A stretch of DNA of 64,000 bases, from positions 585,327 through 649,326 of the forward strand of contig NZ_KB894491.1 of NCBI RefSeq assembly GCF_000374485.1, written 5' to 3'. Each line of letters begins with the position of its first letter. Within the stretch, counting starts at the first letter, position 1. The notes under the pieces were generated by a model that was not told where the DNA came from, did no database searches, and worked only from the letters and a program-made list of their open reading frames with translations. Source of the DNA: Algicola sagamiensis DSM 14643 (GTDB lineage Bacteria > Pseudomonadota > Gammaproteobacteria > Enterobacterales > Alteromonadaceae). A program made the position numbers and the translations under genes. This document shows, one piece after another, positions 29,134 through 37,810 of the stretch.

Positions 29134-30483
29134 TCATAGCCGCGTTAAATCGTTGAAGATCGCAAGCCCCATCAGAAAAATCACGAGAATGGCACCCATA
29201 TTGCGCCAAATTTCCTGCACCTTATCAGAGACTGGCTTCCCTTTGAATAGTTCCACGCCCATCATGAATATCTGTCCACCATCCAGTACCGGGAGTGGTA
29301 GTAAATTGATCACTGCCAAATTGACACTTATCAGTGCCATAAATGAAAGGAAAGCCACCAAACCAAAGCTTGCATTATATCCTGCTCCTTTTGCGATGGT
29401 AATTGGCCCACTGAGCGCTTTCACAGAAATTTCTCCAGTGAGTAACTTCCCAATGGTTGTCACCATTAATACAGTTGTTTTCCAAGTTTCTTCAAATGCA
29501 GCACCGATACTATCGAACCAACCATATTGGCGTTCAAAAATATAGCCATCTGGCCAAGGTTCCTGTTCAAAATGGATCCCCACTTGGCCATACTTTTTGT
29601 CATTCACTTCAACCGAAGCAAGGATAACAGGCAGCTTTTGGATAACACCATCTCGCTGGAATCCAATCAGCACTGTTTTACCTGGCTTGCTGCGAATGAG
29701 CATGACAGCCTGCTTCACATTCTCAAGTGGGATATTATCAACCGAGACAAGGCGGTCGCCAGCTCGAATACCAGCGATTTGTGCAGGGCCTCGCTCTACG
29801 ACTTGATGAATACTCAGCTTGGATTCAGGGACAAACCGTTGAATGCCAACTTCATTCAGCAAATTCGGTTGGTGGCCAACCATTTTTACATCTTTTAGGT
29901 CCAGTACAGCACTGTACCGACGATCATTTTCCTTGTCCATCAGTGCCAAAGTGACGGATGAATCCCCGATATACTTTAATAACTCAGACTGTGCGTCATT
30001 CCAGTCGATCACCGGAGTCGATTGAATCGATAATATATGGCTGTTTGGCTTTATTTGTGCGATAGCTGCTGGCGACTCAGGAAGGACTTCTCCAATCACA
30101 GGCAACAAAGTCAGCCTTCCCATCATAAAGATCAACCAGTAAAGCACAACAGCCAGTAAGAAGTTTGCGAGTGGGCCAGCTGCAATAATCCAAAAACGCT
30201 GCCACATTGGTTTTTCTTCAAAGCAATCCGGTAAGTCTTCCGCACGGATTTTGTCCTCTTTTGAAGACAACATGGAGACATATCCTCCAAGCGGGATCCA
30301 ACTGACAACAAATTCAGTGCCATATTTATCCGTTGTTCGCCATATTGGTGTCCCAAAACCGATAGAAAATCGTTTGATTTTCACACCGCACTTTCGGGCA
30401 ACATAAAAATGCCCAAATTCATGAATTGTGATCAAAACACCAAGCAGAACGATTGTCGCCGCAGCGTACCATAAAAAAGTCAT
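29134..30483 (-). CDS. rseP: Site-2 intramembrane zinc protease RseP
   Basis: Cuts anti-sigma factor RseA in the membrane to free sigma-E, and clears signal peptides. 449 residues; zinc-binding HEFGH at 21-25 in the first helix, two PDZ domains (about 115-310), and the third ligand in LPVLDGGQ near residue 395. Its start overlaps the dxr stop by four bases. Confidence 0.97.
   Translation of the reverse strand: MTFLWYAAATIVLLGVLITIHEFGHFYVARKCGVKIKRFSIGFGTPIWRTTDKYGTEFVVSWIPLGGYVSMLSSKEDKIRAEDLPDCFEEKPMWQRFWIIAAGPLANFLLAVVLYWLIFMMGRLTLLPVIGEVLPESPAAIAQIKPNSHILSIQSTPVIDWNDAQSELLKYIGDSSVTLALMDKENDRRYSAVLDLKDVKMVGHQPNLLNEVGIQRFVPESKLSIHQVVERGPAQIAGIRAGDRLVSVDNIPLENVKQAVMLIRSKPGKTVLIGFQRDGVIQKLPVILASVEVNDKKYGQVGIHFEQEPWPDGYIFERQYGWFDSIGAAFEETWKTTVLMVTTIGKLLTGEISVKALSGPITIAKGAGYNASFGLVAFLSFMALISVNLAVINLLPLPVLDGGQIFMMGVELFKGKPVSDKVQEIWRNMGAILVIFLMGLAIFNDLTRL
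29225..29254 (-). promoter_or_regulatory. Possible sigma-E promoter for bamA-skp-lpx, inside rseP
   Basis: On the minus strand GGAACTA, 18 bases, TCTGATAA, resembling the envelope-stress sigma-E pattern GGAACTT-N16-TCTGA, about 125 bases before bamA. The spacer is one or two bases too long and the bases are codons of rseP, so this is weak. E. coli bamA does have such a promoter within rseP. Confidence 0.25.
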
Positions 30484-31670
30484 ATCGCTTTTTGATCCCT
30501 CAGTTGTGATGCAAGCAATCGTGCCTGCGCATCAACAGACAACACATCATCAATACATTGAATGTCAGGTAGACTCTGTTGAGTGAGCGTTTGTTCCACA
30601 ATGATCGCAATATCGGTAAACTTGATCTGCTGTTGAAGGAAAGCCTCAACTGCGATTTCGTTTGCTGCATTAAGGACAGTTGACGCTGCTTGCCCTAGAC
30701 AACATGCCTCGATGGCTAGATATAGGCATGGGAAACGTGCTTGTTCTGGCTGGGTAAAGGTAAAGTCAAGCATCTTCGTGAAATCCAAAGGAGCAACCCC
30801 TGCTTCAATCCGTTCTGGGTAAGCTAAGCCATACGCGATTGGCGTTCGCATATCCGGTTGCCCTAACTGAGCAATCACACTACCATCCACATACTGCACC
30901 ATCGAGTGGATCATGCTTTGTGGATGAATAACAACCTGAATATCATTCGGTTGAACATCGAACAACCAACGCGCTTCTATAAACTCAAGCCCTTTATTCA
31001 TCATCGTGGCAGAGTCGACCGAAATTTTTTGGCCCATTGACCAGTTTGGATGTGCAACGGCCTGCTGAACACTCAATTCTGGAAATTGCTCAAGAGGTGT
31101 ATGGAGAAAAGGTCCCCCGGAACCAGTTAATAAGAGTTTCTGAATTCCTGCATCGATCGGAGATTGTTCACCGGATTGGACAGATGTACTCAAACTTTGA
31201 AAGATCGCATTATGCTCACTATCGATTGGTAGTATCTTTGCTTGATACTCCCGCGCTGCATCCATAAATAAAGCGCCAGACATTACCAAAGCTTCTTTGT
31301 TCGCAAGAAGTACTTGCTTACCTGCTTTTACCGCAGCTAAAGTCGGTAACAAACCTGCGGCACCAACAATCGCAGCCATCACAATATCAACATTGCTGGA
31401 TGAAACTAAACCTTCAGAATCAGTTAGCCCTGACAACACTTCGACTTGAATATCTGTCGATTTTAACTTCTGTGATAACGCGGCTGCGGCATCTGGATCG
31501 CTCATCAAGGCATACTGAGGACGAAATTCCAAGCACTGCGCATAGATCGTCTCAACGCGCCGATGTGCGACAAGAGAATGAACCCGATATTTATCTGGGT
31601 GTCTGCGGATCACATCCAGTGTATTTTGACCAATCGAACCCGTCGAACCAAGAATACAGACTGTACGCAT
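30480..31670 (-). CDS. dxr: 1-deoxy-D-xylulose 5-phosphate reductoisomerase
   Basis: NADPH-dependent second step of the MEP pathway (also called ispC). 396 residues: ILGSTGSIGQNTLDVI nucleotide-binding opening, ANKEALV, LPIDSEHNAIFQ with metal ligands, TGSGGPF, HPNWSMGQKISVDSATMMNK and HPQSMIHSMV, all catalytic-site signatures. Placed between cdsA and rseP as in most relatives. Confidence 0.98.
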   Translation of the reverse strand: MRTVCILGSTGSIGQNTLDVIRRHPDKYRVHSLVAHRRVETIYAQCLEFRPQYALMSDPDAAAALSQKLKSTDIQVEVLSGLTDSEGLVSSSNVDIVMAAIVGAAGLLPTLAAVKAGKQVLLANKEALVMSGALFMDAAREYQAKILPIDSEHNAIFQSLSTSVQSGEQSPIDAGIQKLLLTGSGGPFLHTPLEQFPELSVQQAVAHPNWSMGQKISVDSATMMNKGLEFIEARWLFDVQPNDIQVVIHPQSMIHSMVQYVDGSVIAQLGQPDMRTPIAYGLAYPERIEAGVAPLDFTKMLDFTFTQPEQARFPCLYLAIEACCLGQAASTVLNAANEIAVEAFLQQQIKFTDIAIIVEQTLTQQSLPDIQCIDDVLSVDAQARLLASQLRDQKAI

Positions 31671-31678
31671 AGGTGCCT

Positions 31679-32542
31679 CTAGATCAAAACACTATACAAA
31701 AGCGCAAAAACAGGCGATGCAGCCAACAAGCTGTCAATTCGGTCAAGCACACCACCATGTCCAGGCAAAATCGAGCCGCTGTCTTTTACGCCTGCATGGC
31801 GCTTGAACATACTCTCAGTTAAATCACCAACAACAGAGACCACGGTGACCAAGAATGCTGCGCCAATCAGAAGCGCCCAACGTGATATTTCTATATCAAC
31901 AAACCATAACAGCAGGACAATATAAAGACCGACAAACCCAAGCGCACCAAGAAAACCTTCTATCGTTTTCCCTGGGCTAACTTTCGGGATCAGCTTATGT
32001 TTCCCCATTGCTTTTCCAACAACATACCCACCGACATCAGCTGCCCAGACAATCCCAAGTACAATGAAAATCAACCATGCACCAGCTAATAAGTCGATTT
32101 CCATTTGACTCGTACGAAGCACAACTAATGCCATCCAGGCAGGAATGAAAGTTAAGAGTCCAAAAATAGCTCGAACCAGCTGTTGTTTACGCCAAACTCG
32201 TTGACCTTTCGGAAAAATCAAGATGAGCAAAAGCGCAATAGTCCACCATAGACTGCCCAGTCCAAGAATATATGACGCTTGGATATTGAGTTCTCCAGAC
32301 TGCCAAATCACATCCGTAGGAATACCAAGTGCCATAGCGAGGATACCAAGCCCAGTCGCGCCGCAGAAAGCCAAACGACTTGGTAAAGTATCTTTACAAG
32401 CATAGAGAGGACCAAACTCCCAAGCACCAAGTAATATGATTGCCGCAGCAAATATCTGAAACCCTGAAATTGGAAGGTAAAAGATCCCTGCCAGTACAAG
32501 TGGGGCAAGAATCAGCGCAGTTATAATTCGTTGTTTTAGCAA
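31679..32542 (-). CDS. cdsA: Phosphatidate cytidylyltransferase
   Basis: Makes CDP-diacylglycerol, precursor of all phospholipids, in the inner membrane. 287 residues with about eight membrane segments and the family signature near the C-terminus (KRHAGVKDSGSILPGHGG followed by LDRIDS). Follows uppS by 18 bases. Confidence 0.97.
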   Translation of the reverse strand: MLKQRIITALILAPLVLAGIFYLPISGFQIFAAAIILLGAWEFGPLYACKDTLPSRLAFCGATGLGILAMALGIPTDVIWQSGELNIQASYILGLGSLWWTIALLLILIFPKGQRVWRKQQLVRAIFGLLTFIPAWMALVVLRTSQMEIDLLAGAWLIFIVLGIVWAADVGGYVVGKAMGKHKLIPKVSPGKTIEGFLGALGFVGLYIVLLLWFVDIEISRWALLIGAAFLVTVVSVVGDLTESMFKRHAGVKDSGSILPGHGGVLDRIDSLLAASPVFALLYSVLI

Positions 32543-32560
32543 AAGATCAACCCTTTTGTT

Positions 32561-33322
32561 TTAACCATGAAATGCAAATTCCTGAATTTGTTGGCTTGTT
32601 TGTCCAAATCGCCTCTCTCGGCAATGAAAAGCACGGATCGCATTGATGAGTTCCTCTTCCGAGAAATCAGGCCATAATGTTTGCGTAAAATACATTTCTG
32701 CATACGCTAGATGCCAAAGTAAAAAGTTACTGATCCGATAATCGCCCCCGGTGCGAATTAACAAATCAACATCCGGCTGGCAAGACAAAGAAAGATGTTT
32801 CCCTAGCAAAGACTCATTGATATCCTGAGGTTGAATTTTGCCTTCAGCAACTTGATAAGCCAAGTTTTTAGCCGCTTGCGCAATATCCCATTGCCCGCCA
32901 TAGTTTGCTGCGATATTTAGTACGAGCGTCTCATTACTGGCTGTCATATCTTGTGCAAGCTGGATCTGAGACTGAAGCTTGGGAGAGAAACGAGAAATAT
33001 CACCAATGATATTTAATCGAACACCATTTTTATTCAGAGATTTGACTTCACTTGTCAGCACTTTGAGAAACAGGTTCATCAATCCGGACACTTCATCTTC
33101 CGGTCGATGCCAGTTTTCACTACTGAAAGCGAATAAAGTTAAGTGTGGTACACCTTGCTCGATGCAGACTCTTACCGTTCTTCTGACTGCGTCAACGCCT
33201 TGACGATGTCCCCATATTCTAGGGCGTGAACGGTTTTGTGCCCAGCGGCCATTGCCATCCATGATCACAGCGATATGTTTTGGCGGTTCTGCTTGCATCA
33301 TCTTTGTTTCAAGGTGACTCAT
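32561..33322 (-). CDS. uppS: Undecaprenyl diphosphate synthase
   Basis: Cis-prenyltransferase that builds the C55 lipid carrier from farnesyl diphosphate (the IspA product) and isopentenyl diphosphate. 253 residues; catalytic Asp in VIMDGNGRWA, HRQGVDAVR, LTLFAFSSENW, and the C-terminal RTGGDYRISNFLLWHLAYAE. An intrinsic terminator separates it from frr. Confidence 0.97.
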   Translation of the reverse strand: MSHLETKMMQAEPPKHIAVIMDGNGRWAQNRSRPRIWGHRQGVDAVRRTVRVCIEQGVPHLTLFAFSSENWHRPEDEVSGLMNLFLKVLTSEVKSLNKNGVRLNIIGDISRFSPKLQSQIQLAQDMTASNETLVLNIAANYGGQWDIAQAAKNLAYQVAEGKIQPQDINESLLGKHLSLSCQPDVDLLIRTGGDYRISNFLLWHLAYAEMYFTQTLWPDFSEEELINAIRAFHCRERRFGQTSQQIQEFAFHG

Positions 33323-33340
33323 TCGTTTACTTTTTTATCA

Positions 33341-33375
33341 ATAAAAACGCCGCGTAGTATAACCTAGGCGGCGTT
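33341..33375 (-). terminator. Intrinsic terminator downstream of frr
   Basis: Minus strand: AACGCCGC, a 14-base loop, GCGGCGTT, then TTTTATTG. It ends the pyrH-frr unit before uppS; the downstream uppS-cdsA-dxr genes then need read-through or their own promoter. Confidence 0.75.
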
Positions 33376-33403
33376 ATATCCATAACATTTATTTTGAAGA
33401 GGT

Positions 33404-33961
33404 TTAGATTTCCATCAGCTCTTTTTCTTTGTCCACAAGCAGTTCCTCAACATTTTTAATGAAGGAATCTGTCAGCTTTTGGATTTCATCTTCTGCTTTA
33501 CGTAATTCGTCTTCACTGATTTCTTTATCTTTCTGCAATTGCTTTAAATCGCTATTTGCATCACGACGAATATTACGGACTGCAACACGACCATTTTCAG
33601 CTTCAGATTTAACCAGTTTCACTAAATCGCGACGACGCTCTTCCGTTAATGGTGGTAGTGGTACCCGAATGATTGTACCAGCTGATGCGGGATTTAAACC
33701 AAGATCTGAGGTCATGATTGCCTTCTCAACAGCTTGAACCATTGTTTTATCAAAGACTGTTATCGCAAGCGTTCTTGCATCTTCAGTTGTGATATTCGCA
33801 ACCTGATTTAATGGTGTATCCGCACCGTAATAAGAAATCTGGAGGCCATCCAGCAAGCTTGGGTGTGCACGGCCCGTACGAATTTTGGAGAGTTGGCTTT
33901 TCAGTGAATCAACACTTTTTGCCATGCGGTTTTCCGCATCTTTTTTAATTTCGTTCACCAC
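33404..33961 (-). CDS. frr: Ribosome recycling factor
   Basis: Splits the post-termination ribosome with EF-G. 185 residues, the usual length: [27 protein letters not shown], the globular domain with [14 protein letters not shown], then [16 protein letters not shown]. The start is one of two adjacent GTG codons after AGGAA; the first is given. Confidence 0.97.
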   Translation of the reverse strand: MVNEIKKDAENRMAKSVDSLKSQLSKIRTGRAHPSLLDGLQISYYGADTPLNQVANITTEDARTLAITVFDKTMVQAVEKAIMTSDLGLNPASAGTIIRVPLPPLTEERRRDLVKLVKSEAENGRVAVRNIRRDANSDLKQLQKDKEISEDELRKAEDEIQKLTDSFIKNVEELLVDKEKELMEI

Positions 33962-34030
33962 GTTGGAATTCCTTCATTTCAAAAATGATTAAAGTCTTGC
34001 ACTTTTTTGGTTGGATGCAATGTTCGCAAA

Positions 34031-34774
34031 CTAACCGTTTAACTGTTCCTGGTGATGGATCAGCGTCCCCTCTTCTTCCCCCATGACAACACGCATGAGC
34101 GCACCTGGTTTCATCATGTTGAAAATACTGAGCGGTAAACTGTGGTCTCGTGCCAATGTAAAGGCTGCCAGATCCATGACCTTAAATTCTTTATCGATGA
34201 CTTCGTTGTAGCTTAAACGACGAAGGAGTGTCGCATCCGGATTTTTCACCGGATCATCTGTGTAAACCCCGTCTACTTTCGTTGCTTTAAGAACAACATC
34301 CGCTTCAATTTCAATACCACGTAAACATGCCGCTGAATCTGTAGTAAAGAACGGGTTTCCTGTACCAGCCGAGAAAATGACAACACGGCCAGACTTGAGT
34401 AAGCTGATTGCTTCTGCCCAGTTATAACTATCACAAACACCAGTTAATTCAATCGCAGACATCAGTCTTGCATTGACATAAGATCGATGAAGCGCATCAC
34501 GAAGCGCCAGTCCATTCATCACTGTTGCCAACATCCCCATGTGATCGCCGACCACACGATTCATGCCAACTTCTGCCAGTCCCTGACCTCGAAACAGGTT
34601 ACCACCACCGATAACCAGCCCAACTTGAACACCTAACTCTACAACCTCTTTGATCTCTTGGGCCATTCGATCAAGAACTTTGGCATCAATGCCGAAAGGC
34701 TCATCCCCCATGAGGGCCTCACCACTTAATTTGAGGAGGATTCTTCTGTACGCAGGCTTTGGATTTATACTCAT
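34031..34774 (-). CDS. pyrH: Uridylate kinase
   Basis: Phosphorylates UMP to UDP, first step to pyrimidine triphosphates and UDP-sugars; amino-acid-kinase fold. 247 residues from [42 protein letters not shown] and [13 protein letters not shown]. This ATG is preferred because it follows GAGAAAACT; the longer reading frame upstream is made of a repeated heptamer. Confidence 0.97.
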   Translation of the reverse strand: MSINPKPAYRRILLKLSGEALMGDEPFGIDAKVLDRMAQEIKEVVELGVQVGLVIGGGNLFRGQGLAEVGMNRVVGDHMGMLATVMNGLALRDALHRSYVNARLMSAIELTGVCDSYNWAEAISLLKSGRVVIFSAGTGNPFFTTDSAACLRGIEIEADVVLKATKVDGVYTDDPVKNPDATLLRRLSYNEVIDKEFKVMDLAAFTLARDHSLPLSIFNMMKPGALMRVVMGEEEGTLIHHQEQLNG

Positions 34775-34783
34775 AGTTTTCTC

Positions 34784-34804
34784 AGTCGCAAGTCGCAAGT
34801 CGCA
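34784..34804. repeat. Heptamer repeat (AGTCGCA x3) upstream of pyrH
   Basis: Three perfect tandem copies of a 7-base unit (TGCGACT on the coding strand), ending 9 bases before the pyrH start codon and next to its ribosome site. Confidence 0.95.
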
Positions 34805-34812
34805 AATGTTAT

Positions 34813-34844
34813 AAAAAAACCGCGGCCAAGAGTTGACCGCGGTT
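34813..34844 (-). terminator. Intrinsic terminator downstream of tsf
   Basis: Minus strand: AACCGCGG, 11-base loop, CCGCGGTT, followed by further U to a run of about seven. It ends the rpsB-tsf unit; pyrH starts 39 bases later. Confidence 0.85.
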
Positions 34845-34926
34845 ATTCTATACGTTTTTTGGGCTTATCGAAAGCCTTAATCCTGACTCAACAGCGTTTT
34901 TCAGCTTGAGCTGGATACCGCAGATC

Positions 34927-35799
34927 TTACTGTTTTGCAGCTTCGATTTGCTTTTGAACTTCAGCAGCGAAGTCTTCTTCTTTCTTCTCGATACCTTCAC
35001 CAACTTCGAAACGAACGAAGTCAATCACTTCAGCATCTTTCTGCTTCACAAGATCAGAAACAGCAACAGAAGGATCTTTTACGAAAGGCTGACCAGTTAA
35101 GCTGATTTCGTGGGTGAATTTCTTCATACGGCCCACAACCATCTTCTCTGCGATTTCAGCTGGCTTGCCAGATTGCATTGCAATATCAACCTGGATCGCT
35201 TTTTCTTTCTCAACAACTTCAGCAGGAACCTGTTCTGGCGTCACAAACTGAGGGTTGTTTGCAGCAACGTGCATTGCAAGATCTTTTGCAAGCTCTTCAT
35301 CACCGCCTTTTAATACAGTCACAACACCGATGCGGCCACCGTGGACGTATGCACCTAGACGCTCACCTTTGACAATAGCAACACGGCGAACATTGATGTT
35401 CTCACCGATTTTTGCAACGAGGTTTGCACGCGTTTCTTCAACAGAGATACCGTCAAGGTCAGCTGCTTTTAGTGCTTCAATATCGTCGATCTGATTTGCA
35501 AGTGCCAAGTCTACAACTTTGTTACCGAATGCAAGGAAGCTTTCGTCACGCGCAACGAAGTCAGTTTCACAGTTGAGTTCAACAACTGCAGCAACGCCTT
35601 CAGCTTGCTTGATTAGGATTGCACCTTCAGCAGCAACACGGCCAGCTTTCTTTGCAGCTTTTGCTTGACCGCTTTTACGCATGTTTTCGATTGCTTGCTC
35701 GATATCGCCGTTCGTTTCTTGAAGGGCTTTCTTACAATCCATCATACCAGCGCCAGTGCGCTCACGTAGCTCTTTTACTAGGGCAGCAGTAACAGCCAT
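34927..35799 (-). CDS. tsf: Elongation factor Ts
   Basis: Nucleotide exchange factor for EF-Tu. 290 residues from [20 protein letters not shown], with the UBA-like N-terminus, [14 protein letters not shown], and the core [12 protein letters not shown]. The ATG lies after AGGAAATTC. The longer reading frame upstream is not supported. Confidence 0.97.
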   Translation of the reverse strand: MAVTAALVKELRERTGAGMMDCKKALQETNGDIEQAIENMRKSGQAKAAKKAGRVAAEGAILIKQAEGVAAVVELNCETDFVARDESFLAFGNKVVDLALANQIDDIEALKAADLDGISVEETRANLVAKIGENINVRRVAIVKGERLGAYVHGGRIGVVTVLKGGDEELAKDLAMHVAANNPQFVTPEQVPAEVVEKEKAIQVDIAMQSGKPAEIAEKMVVGRMKKFTHEISLTGQPFVKDPSVAVSDLVKQKDAEVIDFVRFEVGEGIEKKEEDFAAEVQKQIEAAKQ

Positions 35800-35914
35800 T
35801 ATGAATTTCCTCAATGAATTTTTTGGGTGTGGCAGAGAAGCCTCTACCAAGCGTAAGAAAATAGTTAGATTGAAAATGGACGGATGTAAAGATTACATCA
35901 GAACAATTTCGTAT

Positions 35915-35942
35915 ATACGCCACCTGGGGTCAGATGGCGTAT
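35915..35942 (-). promoter_or_regulatory. Hairpin between rpsB and tsf
   Basis: A 12-bp stem with one wobble pair (ATACGCCATCTG / CAGGTGGCGTAT, minus strand) and a 4-base loop, 8 bases after the rpsB stop. No U-run follows, so it looks like an attenuating or mRNA-processing structure that sets the rpsB to tsf ratio; the E. coli operon has a similar element. Confidence 0.55.
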
Positions 35943-35949
35943 CAAACGA

Positions 35950-36678
35950 TTATTCTTCTGCAACGTAACCGTCTTTTTCAGCCTGAGCTTCGATGTTGCT
36001 CTCACGACCTTCGATTGAAGCGTCTGCAACTGCACCTGTGTAAAGTTGAATTGCACGGATCGCATCGTCGTTACCAGGGATAACGTAGTCAACGCCATCT
36101 GGGTTCGAGTTAGTATCAACAACAGCAACAACTGGAATACCTAGGTTTTTCGCTTCTTTGATTGCAATGTGCTCGTGGTCTGCGTCGATCACGAATAGTG
36201 CATCAGGAAGTCCAGCCATTTCTTTGATACCGCCAAGGCTCTTTTCAAGCTTTTCCATCTCACGCGTGCGCATTAACGCTTCTTTCTTCGTTAGTTTGTC
36301 GAAAGTACCGTCTTGGCTTTGCGCTTCAAGATCTTTTAGACGATTGATTGATTGACGAACTGTTTTCCAGTTAGTCAACATACCACCTAACCAACGGTGG
36401 TTTACGTAGAACTGGTCACAACGAAGTGCTGATTCTTTGATCGCTTCACTTGCGCTGCGCTTCGTACCAACGAACAAGATTTTGCCTTTCTTAGCAGCAA
36501 CACTTTGTAGGAAGCTCAAAGACTCGTTGAACATTGGAACAGTGTGCTCAAGGTTGATGATATGAACCTTGTTACGCGCACCGAAGATGAATGGCTTCAT
36601 CTTTGGGTTCCAGTAACGAGTTTGGTGACCGAAGTGTACGCCAGCCTGAAGCATATCGCGCATTGATACATTTGCCAT
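35950..36678 (-). CDS. rpsB: 30S ribosomal protein S2
   Basis: Small-subunit ribosomal protein, 242 residues, normal length. Seen: [22 protein letters not shown] opening (conserved in all S2), [20 protein letters not shown], and [19 protein letters not shown]. First gene of the rpsB-tsf unit; long structured leader upstream. Confidence 0.98.
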   Translation of the reverse strand: MANVSMRDMLQAGVHFGHQTRYWNPKMKPFIFGARNKVHIINLEHTVPMFNESLSFLQSVAAKKGKILFVGTKRSASEAIKESALRCDQFYVNHRWLGGMLTNWKTVRQSINRLKDLEAQSQDGTFDKLTKKEALMRTREMEKLEKSLGGIKEMAGLPDALFVIDADHEHIAIKEAKNLGIPVVAVVDTNSNPDGVDYVIPGNDDAIRAIQLYTGAVADASIEGRESNIEAQAEKDGYVAEE

Positions 36679-36815
36679 AATTCTTTCCTCAATATTGGGG
36701 TTAGGCCTCCATACATCCCATTTACCCGACCATCAAGTGGCACCCCGGGAAACGTGTCGATGTATGTGTGTTTTTACAAAATTAATGTGTACGATTTTTC
36801 TGATTGCGAAAAACC
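36679..36815 (-). promoter_or_regulatory. rpsB 5' leader, likely S2 autoregulatory region
   Basis: The roughly 135-base stretch between the promoter and rpsB contains short GC-rich inverted segments (CCCGGGGTGCCAC and GGTCGGG on the mRNA) and GGATGTATGGAGGCCTAACCCCAATATTGAGG just before the ribosome site. Gammaproteobacterial rpsB leaders are known to be conserved targets for repression by S2; the identity here is by position and general resemblance. Confidence 0.45.
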
Positions 36816-36822
36816 GCGCAGC

Positions 36823-36852
36823 TTTATACCATATTCAGAAGTAAAAAGCCAA
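36823..36852 (-). promoter_or_regulatory. Promoter of rpsB-tsf
   Basis: Minus strand: TTGGCT, 18 bases, TATAAA with an upstream TGG giving an extended -10, then a GC-rich discriminator (GCTGCGCGG) typical of stringently controlled ribosomal-protein promoters. Confidence 0.55.
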
Positions 36853-36918
36853 TTTATGTTCACTTTGCCCGTCAAAAACATGACTACCCTAAACAGTGTA
36901 GAAGCTGCGGGTAAAAGG

Positions 36919-36924
36919 TATAAT
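36919..36924 (+). promoter_or_regulatory. Candidate -10 element for map
   Basis: Perfect TATAAT 56 bases before the map start codon; no convincing -35 at 16-18 bases upstream. Together with the rpsB promoter and leader this accounts for the divergent gap of about 300 bases. Confidence 0.35.
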
Positions 36925-36979
36925 TGGCAGTTCAAGTGTACTGGCATGTGGTCAGTGACACTGCATAAATGAGGATTAC

Positions 36980-37768
36980 ATGAGCGTTGTCATAAAAACC
37001 CCGGAACAAATCGAAAAAATGCGCGTTGCTGGTAAGCTGGCTGCCGAGGTCTTAGAGATGATTGGCCCGCACGTCAAACCTGGCGTTACAACTGAAGAAC
37101 TCAATCAGATCTGTCACGATTATATCGTCAACAAGCAAGGCGCAATCCCTGCACCACTCAACTATCACGGTTTTCCTAAATCTATCTGTACATCGGTCAA
37201 TCAAGTGATCTGTCATGGGATACCAAATGAGAAAAAGCTCAAAGATGGCGATATTATCAATATCGATATTACGGTGATCAAAGATGGTTATCATGGTGAT
37301 ACCAGCAAAATGTTCATGGTTGGAAAACCAAGCATCATGGGTGAACGCTTATCCAAAATTACCCAAGAGTGTCTTTATAAAGCGCTCAGAATCGTCAAAC
37401 CAGGCACAACACTTGGCGACATTGGACACGTGATCCAACAACATGCAGAAAAACATAATTACTCCATCGTACAAGAGTTTTGTGGTCATGGCATTGGTGA
37501 AGGATTTCACGAAGAACCACAGATTTTGCATTATGGAGAACCAAATACTGGGATGGAACTTCAAGCAGGTATGTGTTTCACCATTGAACCGATGGTCAAT
37601 GCGGGAAAACGCCACTGTAAAGTTTTGAAAGACAACTGGACAGCAGTGACCAAAGATCGCAGTCTCTCTGCGCAATGGGAGCATACAATTCTGGTTACAG
37701 ACACTGGCTGTGAAATCCTCACCTTACGGAGTGATGAAGACTTGCCACGAGTGATCACCGCAGATTAA
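36980..37768 (+). CDS. map: Methionine aminopeptidase type I
   Basis: Removes N-terminal Met from new proteins. 262 residues with all five metal ligands visible in order: NIDIT, GDTS, CGHGIGEGFHEEP, TIEPMVNAG and AQWEHTILVT, plus the substrate-binding His in VICHGIP. Divergent from rpsB as in many gammaproteobacteria. Confidence 0.98.
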   Translation: MSVVIKTPEQIEKMRVAGKLAAEVLEMIGPHVKPGVTTEELNQICHDYIVNKQGAIPAPLNYHGFPKSICTSVNQVICHGIPNEKKLKDGDIINIDITVIKDGYHGDTSKMFMVGKPSIMGERLSKITQECLYKALRIVKPGTTLGDIGHVIQQHAEKHNYSIVQEFCGHGIGEGFHEEPQILHYGEPNTGMELQAGMCFTIEPMVNAGKRHCKVLKDNWTAVTKDRSLSAQWEHTILVTDTGCEILTLRSDEDLPRVITAD

Positions 37769-37771
37769 AAT

Positions 37772-37798
37772 AGGCGACATATGTCGCCTTTTTATTTG
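37772..37798 (+). terminator. Intrinsic terminator of map
   Basis: AGGCGAC-ATAT-GTCGCCT followed by TTTTTATTT, starting just past the map stop. It contains the first in-frame ATG of the glnD reading frame, which is why that ATG is not taken as the glnD start. Confidence 0.8.
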
Positions 37799-37810
37799 CA
37801 GGCTAATGAC

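Noticed and set aside
36754..36972. 72-codon plus-strand reading frame between rpsB and map
   Set aside because: It overlaps the rpsB promoter and leader, has no convincing ribosome site and its product resembles nothing known.
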